From contig CM056742.1 in the NCBI GenBank assembly GCA_029851415.1, forward strand, positions 92,990,748 to 93,054,747: DNA of 64,000 nt. The letters run 5' to 3'. This DNA is from Eretmocerus hayati (Eukaryota > Arthropoda > Insecta > Hymenoptera > Aphelinidae). A model generated the notes under the pieces. It saw only the letters and a list, made by a program, of their open reading frames with translations, ran no database searches and was not told the origin of the DNA. Positions 37,789 through 48,869 of this stretch are shown in pieces. How positions within the stretch are numbered: position 1 is the first letter of the stretch; each line of letters begins with the position of its first letter. A program made the translations under genes and the position numbers.

Positions 37789-38959
37789 TACTCCCACAAC
37801 TTGACTCCACTTTCCTCGATATGGCACATACAAAAAGACCAACGCGTGATCTCCAAGGAGATGTTGCTGTTCTTCGGGTGTATGGTCACCGAGGAAAGTA
37901 AAGCCAGTAAAACTTTTTGTTTTGCGATCGAACGATACTCCCTCAGATAGCTTAATTTCGTCGACCAGGATGCCACCTGGATAATATGATTTCACGTTAG
38001 TTTATCAAAACATTAGAAATTATATGCAAAAATTTACCTCGACGACTTTTTAGGTGCATTTCTTCCCCTTTCGTTTTCATCATCTCAAAAGTTTTTGGAT
38101 TAAAACCATGAGCACTGCCCATATTCTCCAAATACTTTTGCAAAGTCTGTACAGCGGGAAGAGATAGAAGTTTATGTTTACGCAGATGCTCGTAAGCTTT
38201 TGGGCTTTTAATTCTCAAAAGAATGCATTCGTGAACCCACTTCAATGTGTACCGTCTCCCTCTGGGGTCTTTGGCTTTGGCGCAAGATATGCAGGTTTTG
38301 ACCATGTCTCGCTGTTCAGTGGGTAAATTTGATAGTAAATTTTCAACTGCTTGCTCCTCTGCAGAGGCCCATTGAGCCATCAGACCTGCCAACTCGTTTT
38401 CTAACTCTTCCAACTGCAAAAAAACAATAAATGATACATTCTCCTACGAAATTGCTATAAGAATCCGTTTGCATTATCATGTCACAACCTTATTTTTGAG
38501 CGTTTCATTCTCATCAGCGAGTGCCTTATTTGCTCGTTTTATTTCATCAGCTTTACTTCCAGTTTTCATGGCTCGATTCTGAGCATCAATTTTTCTGTGT
38601 CTCAATTCTCGGCATGCCTTACATCTTTGGAAGCCCATTTTTTTTATATAGTTCATTCTTTCCGACGGAGCCGTTACAGTTCTCGGAATATCTGGTAATA
38701 CCGTAAAGTTATTCTTGAAAAATTACAGTCGCAACTATTCACGAGTATGCACATAAGAAGAATTTTTGCTCATATATACCCGTTTATCCCAATGCCGATA
38801 CCATTACAACGTGGAGGCAGTTGTTTATATATTTCGGGTAATTTTCTCATGAAACTATCCGGAGTTATTGATGAAATATCGTTGGTTATTTCAAGCTTCA
38901 TTTCAGTATGTGGTGTACAGGGCTGAAAAGAAGAATCTCCCTATATTATATAGTTGAAA

Positions 38960-39350
38960 TGAAAACTTTTGAGCGATTCCACCGAATTCCTCTGTATTCC
39001 ACTGAGTGCCACCAAGGGCCACCGAGGTCCACCGAGCGCCACCACCTTCCACCGAATTCGTGCGAATTCCACTGAATTCCACTGACTTCCGCCGAATTCC
39101 ACTGAACTCATTAGATATTCCACTGAATTCCATCACTCTTCCACTGAATTCCTTTGTTCTTCCACTGAGATTCCACTCCCTAACATTACCATTTTAACCC
39201 TACGTTTTTACGATATTTGACGAAAGTGGCATGTTCTGCCACCTGCGATCCACCGAATTCCAATGTGACTCCACCGAACTCTCAATTATGCCACCGTTAT
39301 TCCACCGAATTCCACCGAATTCCACCGAACTCTACCGACGTCCACTGAAT
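38960..39350. repeat. TTCCACCGAA minisatellite
   Basis: About 30 imperfect copies of a 10-bp unit TTCCACCGAA / TTCCACTGAA occupy 38975-39180 and 39240-39350, with GCCACCGA variants near 39000-39040. A poly-T tract follows at about 39355. The open frames across it are translation of the repeat. Confidence 0.8.
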
Positions 39351-39480
39351 TCAATTTTTTTTTTTTTCGAATCCACCTCATCCTATTTCCCTGTACTATT
39401 TCATTTTCAAAAAAAGAATAGTCTTTCAATGTTATTGCCACAAGAAGAATATATCCTCTCAACCATGAACGGAGAACAAT

Positions 39481-39740
39481 ATGTATCAAACAAAACAATT
39501 TTTTCAAAACTTGTAAAAACATCAAAAATTGGATGAACTATAAAGGGAACTACAAACGGAAAACAACATGTATCAAACGGAGAACAATATGTATCAAACA
39601 AAAGAATTTTTTCAAAACTTGTAAAAACATCAAAAATTAGATGAACTATAAAGTGAACTACAAACGGAAAACAATATGTATCAAACAAAACAATTTTTTC
39701 AAAACTTGTGAAAACATCAAAATAGTGTGAACTATAAAGT
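39481..39740. repeat. 87-bp tandem repeat
   Basis: A unit beginning ATGTATCAAACAAAACAATT starts at 39481, 39589 and 39676. The 39481 to 39568 and 39589 to 39676 intervals are both exactly 87 bp, with an extra 21-bp partial duplication at 39568-39588. The third unit fades near 39740. Confidence 0.82.
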
Positions 39741-40034
39741 CAACTACGAATGTGAATGAGAAAAATATTGCTTAACAAAAAAGCCATATCAAAAATCAGA
39801 TCGAGAATGAGCCAGTCTCAATCTCTTCGATTCAATTTCTTGATATCGAGAGAATCCATCCAATTCATAGAAACAGTTTATAAAAACTTTAAAATGAATA
39901 CAAACTAATAATTTTTGAACCCACTCATTCTCCTTTAAATTTCTATGTCTCCATCGCCACCTTCCTATGAATGAGAGTCACATTTTGATAGTCATACTAT
40001 ATGATAAAATGATTCATTTTGATTTATGTTACCT

Positions 40035-41242
40035 TTCTCACAAAAATTTCGTTGGCAACAAGTAACTCCTCCAAAGCCATTGTTTCATCTTGGAATGATT
40101 TTATATTACCAGCAGATTTTACTCGTACAACATAGGTCACCCCTTAAAATATCAAGAATCGAATCATAATGAACAAAATTCACCGCAATTCAAGTCAGTA
40201 GATTGAAATTTACCGTTTTCTTGCAGATCCCCTATTAATTCTATCTTGTTCCCACGTTCTATTACTGGACAAATCTCATCCACGCATTTTATCAAAACAA
40301 AATCCAGTTTATACCTCCCGTCAGTGATAATCCCCATCCATTCATTTCCGCTCTTATTGTTCTTCTTCACAATATCATCTTTCAGATAACCAACCAATTC
40401 TGCAAGTTCAAAAATGCACACTGTATATAAATATATATATATATATATATATACTCTTATTTTCAGTACATATTCTATATACTTATCAATCCATTCTTCA
40501 ATGGTACATCGCGGAAATTGATTGATAATGGTTCAGATAGTTTGCCGAATTCTCCCCAATTGAACACAGTTGAATAACTTTGCAAACTTATTTCATAATG
40601 GAGATTTCCATTGGTGAAGTTCTGATTTGATGCCTGTACGGAGCATTTTTCCAGTAATAGTTTCTGCACATGAATGGATAACATTCATTAATATTCTATA
40701 TCAATTAGTGAATTATCCATGCATCAATTTGTTCACCACTTACACAATTCAATTTGAATGATTTTTTGAATTTCTGTATGTTGTCATCATATAATTTGCA
40801 CTGCAATTTGATACCACTGTTGTTGTTCAATAATATTTCCATGACTGTGACCTCAACATTGTCTTTTTTTCTTGTGAATTGTTCTTCTCCAAGGAATTCA
40901 TCAACGTAAACCACTATCGTTCTACAACGCACGTTTGTTTTTTGTTAATCAACCTATACTTATAACTCATTTCATTAATAAACAATCAATTAACTCTTAT
41001 AGCATGTGAGAGAACAACGTTTATTCATGATAAAAACTCTCTACTCGCTAAAGTTTGGATAGATCCCATTACTCATCTTTACTCACGTAGTCTTATCACC
41101 AATCTTGACTTTATTCTTCAGGAATTCAGTAGTAGATAGTTCAATCGTCTTCATTTTTTTGGAGAAATTTTTACTCTCTTCTTTGTTCTTGTTTTTGCTC
41201 ATTGTAGCTGTTGATTTTGTTACCGAAAAATTGAAATTCATT
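40035..41242 (-). CDS. RPA70-like single-strand DNA-binding protein (multi-exon)
   Basis: Minus-strand exons with good splice sites: 41242 or 41202 (two possible ATG) to 41087, 40921 to about 40750, about 40665-40485, about 40400-40205, and about 40145-40035. Exon 2 (IVVYVDEFLGEEQF...CKLYDDNIQKFKK) and the later ELVGYLKDDIVKK...FVLIKCVDEI block read like the two central OB-folds of replication protein A large subunit. Between them lies the linker strand NLHYEISLQSYSTVF. The zinc-binding OB-fold of cellular RPA70 was not seen. Lying downstream of a Helitron helicase fragment, it fits the RPA genes carried by some Helitrons. The exact ends of the middle exons and the family call are inference. 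A (TA)n run at about 40428-40453 lies in an intron. Confidence 0.45.
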
Positions 41243-41253
41243 GGCATATACAA

Positions 41254-41693
41254 CTAATTTTCCCCATGCTTTCTCAAGTGTTTCTGTAGGAGATCGTTCC
41301 TAATGAAGTATCTCCCACAATTTTCACACCTGAATTTTGGATCTTTATGATTTAATTTGTGTCTATTCAAATTCGAAATTGTAGAATATTTCTTTTTGCA
41401 ATTCCTGCAATTATATCGTTTAATATTTGCATGCGTCTGTGAATGCTTCTCCATGAACCTTGAAGCAACAATCAATCCACAAATTCCGCAACTTTTCAAT
41501 TTATTGACTTTCCTTCTATGTTTGAGATCTTTATGTCTCTCCAAGAATCGAATATAGATGAAAATCGTAATCCACACCTGTTGCATCCGAAATATTCTTC
41601 TTCGTCACAAGAATCATTGTTAACAGAGTCTCTACAAAACCATTCATTATTTAGAACATTTGAAATCTGAATATGTTTTAAATACTTTGTCAT
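41254..41693 (-). pseudogene. C2H2 zinc-finger gene fragment, frameshifted
   Basis: Three complete classical fingers are visible in one frame: CGICGLIVASRFMEKHSQTH, CRNCKKKYSTISNLNRHKLNH (split by linker IKRYN) and CENCGRYFIRNDLLQKHLRKH, ending in a stop at 41254. A fourth, N-terminal finger starts CNRCGLRFSS in the other frame and continues FLERHKDLKH in the main frame, so a one-base shift near 41560 splits it. An acidic stretch (DSCDEEEYFG) precedes it. It may be a cargo gene of the Helitron-related insert. Start codon not determined. Confidence 0.6.
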
Positions 41694-41808
41694 ATGATTA
41701 CTTGAGTTTTTTCCCCATCAGTTTTTTTCCCATATATCGTAGAGAAGGCGATGTTCGATGGTATTTCTTCACGTACAATTCCAAAATTTGTAGATGTTTT
41801 ATGTCACA

Positions 41809-42188
41809 CTAAATTTCCAATAATGAATAAATAATGTTTGCAATCTCAAGAGCATATTCGATATACTCTACTCCAGTCAATTCAAAAGCATTGAAATTCT
41901 CATTCTCTATACAATAATTGACAATTGCAAAAACCGCTTCTTTTAGAGTTTCAGATACTTCATTCCAACTTCCGAATTCAGGTATCAAATCATTCTGTCT
42001 TTCTTTATTCTGAATAATTTCGCTGAAGTTCTCAAGCGATCGTTGTCATCTAAATATTCGGCGTATTTCGAATAATTTTCTTCTTCCAACAGATGATTCT
42101 TTATCTCATCGTTCAATTTTGATAAGCGACCCTCTTCTTCTAAATCAACAATTTCTACTAATTTTGCTTTCTCCGGATCCCACTCCAT
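41809..42188 (-). pseudogene. Small acidic ORF with frameshift, unknown
   Basis: From the ATG at 42188 (MEWDPEKAKLVEIVDLEEEG) the frame is open for 67 codons. A one-base shift near 42000 then connects it to a second open stretch (LIPEFGSWNEVSETLKEA...NIIYSLLEI) ending at 41809, about 125 codons in total. It is acidic and predicted mostly helical by composition. No family is recognised. It lies directly after the helicase fragment and before the zinc-finger gene. Confidence 0.4.
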
Positions 42189-42242
42189 TCTTTTGAGATC
42201 TGACGGAATGACAAAATCGAGACCAAGATAGAATTCTCCTTG

Positions 42243-42740
42243 TCAGTCTTCCAAAATTTCTTTCCAGACTACATTTTCAATCGTATTCGATTCGTTAAAT
42301 TTATTTTCAATGAATAATTTTTTGGGATCTTTGCTTCTAGACAACGCAACATACAACTGTCCGTGAGAAAATAAAGGCTTCCGTATGAATATTCCAACAT
42401 TGTCAAAATCCTGACCTTGCGATTTATTTATTGTCATTGCAAAACTAGAACAATAGGGAATTGTTTTCTATATAGGATGAATGGAAGGGATGATTCACGA
42501 GTGTCCAGAGTTATTCTAGGTATAAATACGCAGTTCCCTCTCTTTTCCCCAGTTATTATTTCACCTTCTATGTTATATTTGAATAAGTATTTGATCCTCA
42601 AACGAGTTCCATTGCACAAACCATCTGTTGCACTTAAATTTCGAATCAGCACCACAATTGCGCCAACTTTCAATTCCAATTTATGTGGAGGAAGACCTTC
42701 TCTGATGTCATTTAGGAATTCTATTGGATATTTCGAATGA
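42243..42740 (-). pseudogene. Helitron helicase (PIF1-like) C-terminal fragment
   Basis: Reading down the minus strand, the characteristic Helitron end is present in order: YPIEFLNDIREGLPPHKLEL, KVGAIVVLIRNL, GLCNGTRL, FIPRITL, FILYRKQFPIV, TINKSQGQDFDNVGIFI, FSHGQLYVALSRS and VVWKEIL. It stops at 42243, near the natural C-terminus. A one-base frameshift between RKQFPIV and FAMTINKSQ (about 42450) splits the final superfamily 1 helicase motifs. The Rep nuclease and the Walker A/B helicase motifs are missing. It is therefore a dead 5'-truncated copy. Confidence 0.85.
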
Positions 42741-45310
42741 ATATAAATATATGTATGGAAAATAAACTTTACTCCCGACTATGAGTGCCAGTAAAATATA
42801 TACTAATAGAATATAAAAATAAAATATATTAGTGGGTTGAGAATTCGAAGTGAATGTTTTTCCGAAAATATTTCCTAGCCACAAATTCGAGGGTAATTTA
42901 ACAATTTAAATGTAGGAGCTAAGCGTACACAGAAAAAGTGGTCTTTGGGCAATGATAGGAATGAGAATTGATTATGTAAATTGGAATTGTGGGGGTTGGC
43001 GAGCGTAGCGAGCAGGGGGGTACCCCCCCTAGTGGATTATAGAAAGCACAGAAGAAAAAAATAGTGATAAGGGATAAACTCATCATAATGGATCAATTAC
43101 CGTAAATTTCAGATCTGAGGTGAGGTTGAAGGCAACCTCTGTAGATAACAGATCTGCTTCAAGGTATGCAATTTGGATAGATTGATCATTCAAAATATTA
43201 TACGTCCAGCGGCGTAGAGGAACATGAGCTTCCAGATGGCTTTTCAGAGAATCGAATTTCAAAAGTTTAGTCTGATACTTGCAAGTTTCAATAGAATCAA
43301 TTGAGCCAGTCGTAGATTCCGAGACTTGATTCGCCGGAGAAAGAAACTCTTTTTCGATTATTTGCACTCGCGATGCAACTATGCCTTTCGTGGATTTTTC
43401 ATCCACTGGAACTCCTTCATGGGAACGCCCTGGTTTCGCATAATTTTCTTCCCTGTCAATTTCATTTTGCGATATATGATGTTCATCAGCGGTTGATTCT
43501 CGGCGCGTATCTTGTAACTAAAATATTATGCAATATACTTATGGCAATGATAAATAGTTGAACAGTGGGATGGAATACTCACGGAGTTACTATTAGTTGC
43601 TACCCTACTTGAACCAGCGGTAGTTATTGAATTTGAGGTGGGCGTGATGAAAATACCTCTTTCAATAGATTTTATTCGCAAAGCAACCAAGCCTTTTGGT
43701 GCACTCTCTAGAGCTCTACTAGCAATCGCAGCATTGGGCATAGGCGTGACAGGGACTTCTATATTGTAACGTCTTCGTTTCGGACTGATTTCAGAGGGGA
43801 CGGTTGATGGTCGCTTGTTAGTGACATTCTGTAATGACTCGTCTTTTGCAACACGCAAATTCACACACGCACCTTCACTCTGAAATACCCACAAAACAAT
43901 GTGAATCGTGTACAATTTGTGAATAATTCTACGACTCATCGATGTAATTTGGGCATTCAAACATTCACTAGTATCGCCAACAGGACAAATGTTTTCTTGT
44001 CCAGTAGCATTTCGGATTGGAACAGCATTTTGTTTCAAAAAATATTTTTTCCTCCCCAATTGCAAGATCTCTCCATTTTCCAATGTAATCAGATCCTTCT
44101 TCAAAATATCATGCTGATAAAAATGGTCTTCGCAGACTTTTTTCTCTTTTCTTGCGTAGAAATCTTCTTTGAAGGTCAAATTTTGTTTCCATTGATTTGC
44201 CAAAGCTTCATCCTACATATTCAGATAATCCAGACAATATTCACGGATATTTTGGAGCAATGACTTAAACAATAGCTATAAAACCCATTGGCATATGACC
44301 ATTTCCGGCAGGTATCTTATAAATACCTTTGGGAAATTGAAAAAGGGTTTTGGCCTTTCGTTTGCAGCGACAGCTCTTCTTTCTTGGCGAAAACTTCCAC
44401 TGTCACACCCAAGTACACAACACGATGGCATTACAGATAGAGCGATTAATGCAAAAACGCGAAAAATAATGATCGTTTTCATTCTGCTGCGGTGGAATGA
44501 TTTGTCAATGCCGAGAATAATTAAAGTGAAACATTATAGCTATGCTTTCGATCTTTATTCGACCGTTCGACGGGATGAACTATCCAAACACAAAATTATA
44601 TACCTGAATCCGCGAGTCAAACTGAAATCAACAATGAGTACGCGAGGAAAGATGTAAATATTATGTTGACCATTATCCACAGCCAAATTGAGAGACCTAT
44701 ATGGGTATTATTGCGAGAACCTTCATGCAACGTCTTTAGATTTTATCGTTCGGCTGATTGGATAATGACGAGTTTCATTATAAAAGGCCAATCCAGAACG
44801 AGTATTATTGCACGAACACCCAAATTTAGGTGCATCTGAGCGAAAATAATTTTTTCATTAATGCATTATAGTGGGAGTAGACGAAATTCGCGCGGAGAAT
44901 TTTCTCCGTCAACTGCATCATGTTTGCCAGCGATTTTTGGGCGAAATGTCAGGTACATGTACGTCAGATCCTGCATTGTCAAAAGGGAGCAAATATGAGC
45001 GGCCACTATGCGTTGACCCCGGATTTTATTATCATCTCAATTATAATCTGAGATACACACTCAAATTTCCATTGCGCTGCGCGATTCTGTTGCTGTACCC
45101 TACTTTCCCCCTGTGCAATGTACACCCGACAGACAAGCAGTCGCTTCCTCTCTCGTTGCGCCGAGTCAGGCTTATCGTGCGGAAACCGCAGAGCCAGCGC
45201 CGCGGTGGCCATTCTGGAACTAAGGATCTGGCGAACGCCGCTAAGGCCGCTCGCCAATGCTAGCGGAGCCGAGTTTACTCTCCTTCTTCTCTACCCTCCC
45301 TATATGGGAA

Positions 45311-47165
45311 GAAATAAGACGAGCTGGGGCTGGGATAGGCTAGGCTAGGTTAACCTGAGATGGGCTGGGCCGAAATGAACTGGGCTGAGCTGGGCTGGGC
45401 TGGGTCGGGAAGGGATGCGATAGGTTTGGCTGGGACGAGCTGGAATCGGTGGTTGGATGCATGGGGGGATGGATGGATGGGTGGATGGATGGATGATTGA
45501 ATTGGTGGATAGATGGCCCATCCGAGCCAAGCCCATCCCAGCCCCACTATCATGATACATAAACAATATCGCCTCTGAAATCATATTGTCAATAGTGACG
45601 TCATCGTAAATAGTGAATAGAGTAATAGAGGTCCCTGGGATTTTCTTCTGTCCGAGGAGATGATGATCGTTTCTCCCGCCTTCAGAATCTTAGAATATAA
45701 GAACATTACAAATTTTGCGGAATAATAAAACGATATTGTCATGGAATCGAGTGCTAATCAACTGAATACCCCTGCGCGGAGAATTTTTCATGAGCACTGG
45801 GCTCAGGATAACTATTCTCAGCCCTACCGATGTGAGTCAGAGATCAACAAACATATCAATATCAATAAGCCCAATTCTTCGAATAAGGTTACGTGATCTT
45901 CATTTGCGTTGGCTAGTATACAAATCTTTAGAGATGGATGGATGGATGGATGGATGGATGACTTTATGTTTGAATATCAGAAGATAAAGTCATATTCTGG
46001 TCAGTTTTGGGGAGAGGTGAGAAAAAGGAAATTATCCCTCGACTTGTGTCATTGGTAATTTATCTATAATTCGTAAGGAACATATTTCGTCTAAAATTGT
46101 GCTGAGCAATTGTTTGTAGGTTCAAAAAGCATGCAGAAGAACATCACATTATTTCCCCCCGTGAAACGTATCCCATTTGCGTTATTCAAGGATTTGTTTT
46201 CTAAATACATATCTCTCCCACTATACATACGTTGACAAGGAGAATATGAATCTAGAAAAGACATCTGCAAATAACGCTAACGCGATTAATATCAGGGACA
46301 AAAATTTCTGTACCTTCCGTGTGAATTCTTTCAGGGCCCTCAGAGGTTTGCTATACGTTCGTGTGGCGCTCACAGCGTGCCACAAGCAAAAAGAAGTTCG
46401 ACCGACCTGACGCAAAAAAATGAAAATGGGGCCTTGTTAAGGTAGTTGTACACCAAAACTGTTCATCAAGAGAATTCCTTGAGATTCTGCGGTGAGATGG
46501 TTCTAGTATCAAAGAGTACGTGTGCGAAATTCCGGATTGGTTGATCGTCTCGTTTAGGAGTACTTATCGTCAAAAATTGTCGTGTTTTGCACATTTTTAA
46601 AATTGCGCTTATGGGGGCGGGCCTCAAAAAGAGCACAGAAATGGGTCCAGCGCAAAATCTGATCTAGAGAAAACTGTGGGACTGCGAGATATTCAAGTTT
46701 ATGTGACGATGAATCATATAGATAAGCGTAAAAATGATTGACCACGTAGTTTTTGAGTAGTTGTCTGTACAAAGTGCAAATTCTAAAACAGGCCATCGGT
46801 GATTTCGTTTTTCGGGTAACTGACTTTGAAAATCATGCCTATTCCTGTTAGAGATGACTTGGATAACCGTTTCTGTACATTGTTTGATAGAAAAAGTGCA
46901 GTTATCAACAATAATGATGATTTCGAATATTTTGACGTGGACAAAAATGTGAGGTTAGGTGTGCATTGACTCGTGTAGTTGGTGTGCAAGTACCTTAAGT
47001 ATGACTAGAAGTGATGAAATTTCACTCACAGGAAATCGGAGCTGATACCATTCGTGGATTACGCGTCGAATAAGTTGAGTATCTCTCAGTTGACAATTTA
47101 TGACTCATGAAGGCTCTGAGATAATCTGTTTTTGATAATAAGAGTACCGCAAGTTCTTGGAATAC
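45311..47165. repeat. Minisatellite right part, GGAT repeats, then unassigned
   Basis: The GGGCTGGG-type minisatellite resumes at 45315-45440. It is followed by (GGAT)n at 45467-45496 and a second (GGAT)n at 45932-45960. From 46000 to 47165 the sequence is AT-rich with no recognised gene. Proline-rich frames on the minus strand come from the repeats. Confidence 0.6.
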
Positions 47166-47569
47166 ATATGAGAGGTTCTACAGAACTTTTGACATTTGGG
47201 TTACTGCAGAATGAATTTTTTTTTTTTTTTCATGGCACGCGTCTGGAATCAATTTGAGTGGTAACTAGAACCTCAAAAAGGAGTGGAAAAGTGCATGCCC
47301 ACTAATTTGGGGGAATGTTATTTCTGTACCAACCAAAAACGTTCACAGACGTCCAAAGGACTTTTAGATACTCTCAGTCGAATGTAAACCCATCGGATCA
47401 TTCGCGCACTGCTAGATGTGGTTATCGGTCAGGTTTTTGAGTAATTCTGACTGAAAAGCAATGATTTTTCTGCCTCGCCAGCTCGTTATTACACCACGAG
47501 GGGTATTCAAGGAAAATGGCTCTGGAAACTAGAATCATTTCAACGCGTCTTTGTATGATTCAGGATCGT

Positions 47570-47603
<34 letters not shown>

Positions 47604-48869
47604 AATACTAAGGTCCCAGAGTGTTTTTCGATCGACAGTATATGGGTGGTGCTGATGGCGAGAGTAGTGATAATCACGAGGTAGAGCTCCATATTTCAAG
47701 AAGATATGGCAAATGCTATTTTTTTTTCTTCTTTCTTCTCCAATTGCTCCTCTTGCTCCTCTCGTTTAAGTCTCGATTTTTCCCTCTTGACTCGATCATT
47801 GTTTTCACTATTTTCCATGAATCAATAATATTGAATATCCTGTCACAATCGACGATCTAGCACCACGCAAGCTATTTCCCATGTATCGAATTTCAAAATC
47901 CTTTCAAAATAGTTATAATAGTCGATTTGCATAGAGTTGTCGTCAAATTCCCGAAACCGATATTGATAGTAGAGCTCAGAATCAGGAAACAACTAGTTGC
48001 GCGAATAACTACAAGCCCCCCCCCTGCCGTACACAGTCGTCCAAAATTCTCTACAATGTTTACCGGTGAGCACAAACATACACATCTACAGCGTAATGCT
48101 GTGTCTATGTTTGATAAGCCTATACGACAAGCCGGAGCTCTGAAATTCCTTCTGCTCAAGATCTGGCGCCTCGTCCGTAATTCTTCAATTGACCGTAAAA
48201 TTTTTGAATAAAGTCTATGGTGGCATTTGAAGGTAGAATGGGTTCTCTGGTGTGATTAATCTGTTTCCAGGATGATATGAGTCCCATACCCCCGACCATT
48301 TTGAGTCGAGTGGGCGCATGAACTGACCCATCTCCTTGATGCTATCATTTGAACGCAATTGGTCGCACGCACCCAAACCAAACGGGATATTATTGGTGTT
48401 GTTTCAAGCTATTGAAATCCGTTTCGATCATGTAACTATCGCAAATGTTATTTTTTTTTATAAGCTCAGTACGGGAGATCTCAACTTTTCGTGAAAACAC
48501 GGTTACGCGACTTCGACGTTTGTTTATGAACGCCACGTTGAAGGCACGCGTCTGAAACCAATCTTTCCTCAATATATAGGGTGCCTCAAATGTCACTGAA
48601 TTTTGGCAGAATTTTTCGAGCAATGTTATTTTTGCAGCAGGCTGAAGAAATCAAAAAACGGCGCGAGTACGCTAAGAGATACCCAAAGAATGAGGGTTGC
48701 GAGCCGTGCTGTGGATAAACAGATTCTTTTGATAGAACAGCGAATAAAGTACACATTTCGAGGCCCTCGAACCTATTCAAATCAACTCCGACACTTTGAT
48801 AATCTTTTGAAGGTTCAGAGATAGCGTGCAGTACGCCTAATGTCAAAAGTTCTGTAGAACCTCTCATAT
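47166..48869. mobile_element. TIR element without transposase (1.7 kb)
   Basis: Perfect 31-bp inverted repeats lie at 47166-47196 (starting ATATGAGAGGTTCTACAG) and 48839-48869. The outermost bases allow a TA target duplication, but this is ambiguous because the repeat itself begins ATAT. A GGCACGCGTCTG block occurs twice inside in direct orientation (about 47239 and 48552). A (TA)n run lies at about 47571-47600. No transposase frame is present, so it is non-autonomous. A decayed end of the same family is at about 1892-1935. Confidence 0.75.

Larger units (their letters stand above)
38708..43097 (-). mobile_element. Helitron-related insert or remnant
   Basis: This block interrupts the P-transposase gene and holds, on the minus strand, a Helitron-type helicase C-terminus, a small acidic ORF, a C2H2 zinc-finger gene and an RPA-like gene, followed by two minisatellites. 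The bases TACCGTAAA occur at both borders (38699-38707 and 43098-43106), which could be a 9-bp target duplication. Near the upstream border (42999-43030) lies GGCGAGCGTAGCGAGCAGG followed by a G-run/C-run palindrome, similar in style to Helitron2/Helentron termini. No Rep domain or helicase N-terminus is present, so it is truncated. Classical Helitrons make no target duplication, so the borders are uncertain; an alternative is a long intron holding the insert. Confidence 0.55.
35055..44431 (-). pseudogene. P-element/THAP9-type transposase, 8 exons, one premature stop
   Basis: Exon boundaries (minus): 44431-44327, 44212-43583, 43517-43101, 38713-38489, 38413-38038, 37976-36239 (with the pogo insert), 36160-35960, 35822-35055; the exon 3-4 junction is uncertain. 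All join in phase. Exons 1-2 encode the C2CH THAP DNA-binding domain: MPSCCVLGC, FFNFPK, W, CEDHF, then the AVP box. Exons 3-5 carry the linker and the conserved IKSPKAYEHLR block. Exon 6 has GGILVDEIKLSEG with the first catalytic Asp and VTTDAATWNRAMW with the second. Exon 7 ends QDALE, joining to exon 8 GLFGILR...NDHPDP, the usual third acidic motif region. An in-frame TGA at 36106-36104 interrupts exon 7; otherwise the total is about 1,200 codons, longer than Drosophila P (751) or human THAP9 (903). Exon 2 may hide a further small intron. Confidence 0.85.
34379..45302 (-). mobile_element. P-superfamily DNA transposon, 10.9 kb with nested inserts
   Basis: Perfect 35-bp terminal inverted repeats lie at 34379-34413 (starting TAGGGAGGGTAGAGAAG) and 45268-45302. 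The perfect 8-bp duplication TATGGGAA flanks them at 34371-34378 and 45303-45310; 8 bp is the P-element target size. An inner inverted pair, GCGGTTTCCGCA (34477-34488) and its complement (45178-45189), sits about 100 bp from each end. This matches the position of the subterminal 11-bp repeats known in Drosophila P. The minus strand encodes a THAP/P-type transposase. Removing the pogo-like insert (792 bp plus TA) and the Helitron-related insert (about 4.4 kb) leaves about 5.7 kb. The intact ends and duplication suggest a fairly recent arrival despite the inserts. Confidence 0.92.

Noticed and set aside
38903..39197. Repeat-peptide proteins on both strands
   Set aside because: They are translations of the TTCCACCGAA minisatellite in several frames.
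43526..44203. Separate gene of 225 codons
   Set aside because: Its start contains the second half of a THAP domain and it splices in phase to the first half at 44327 and to 43517; it is exon 2 of the P transposase.
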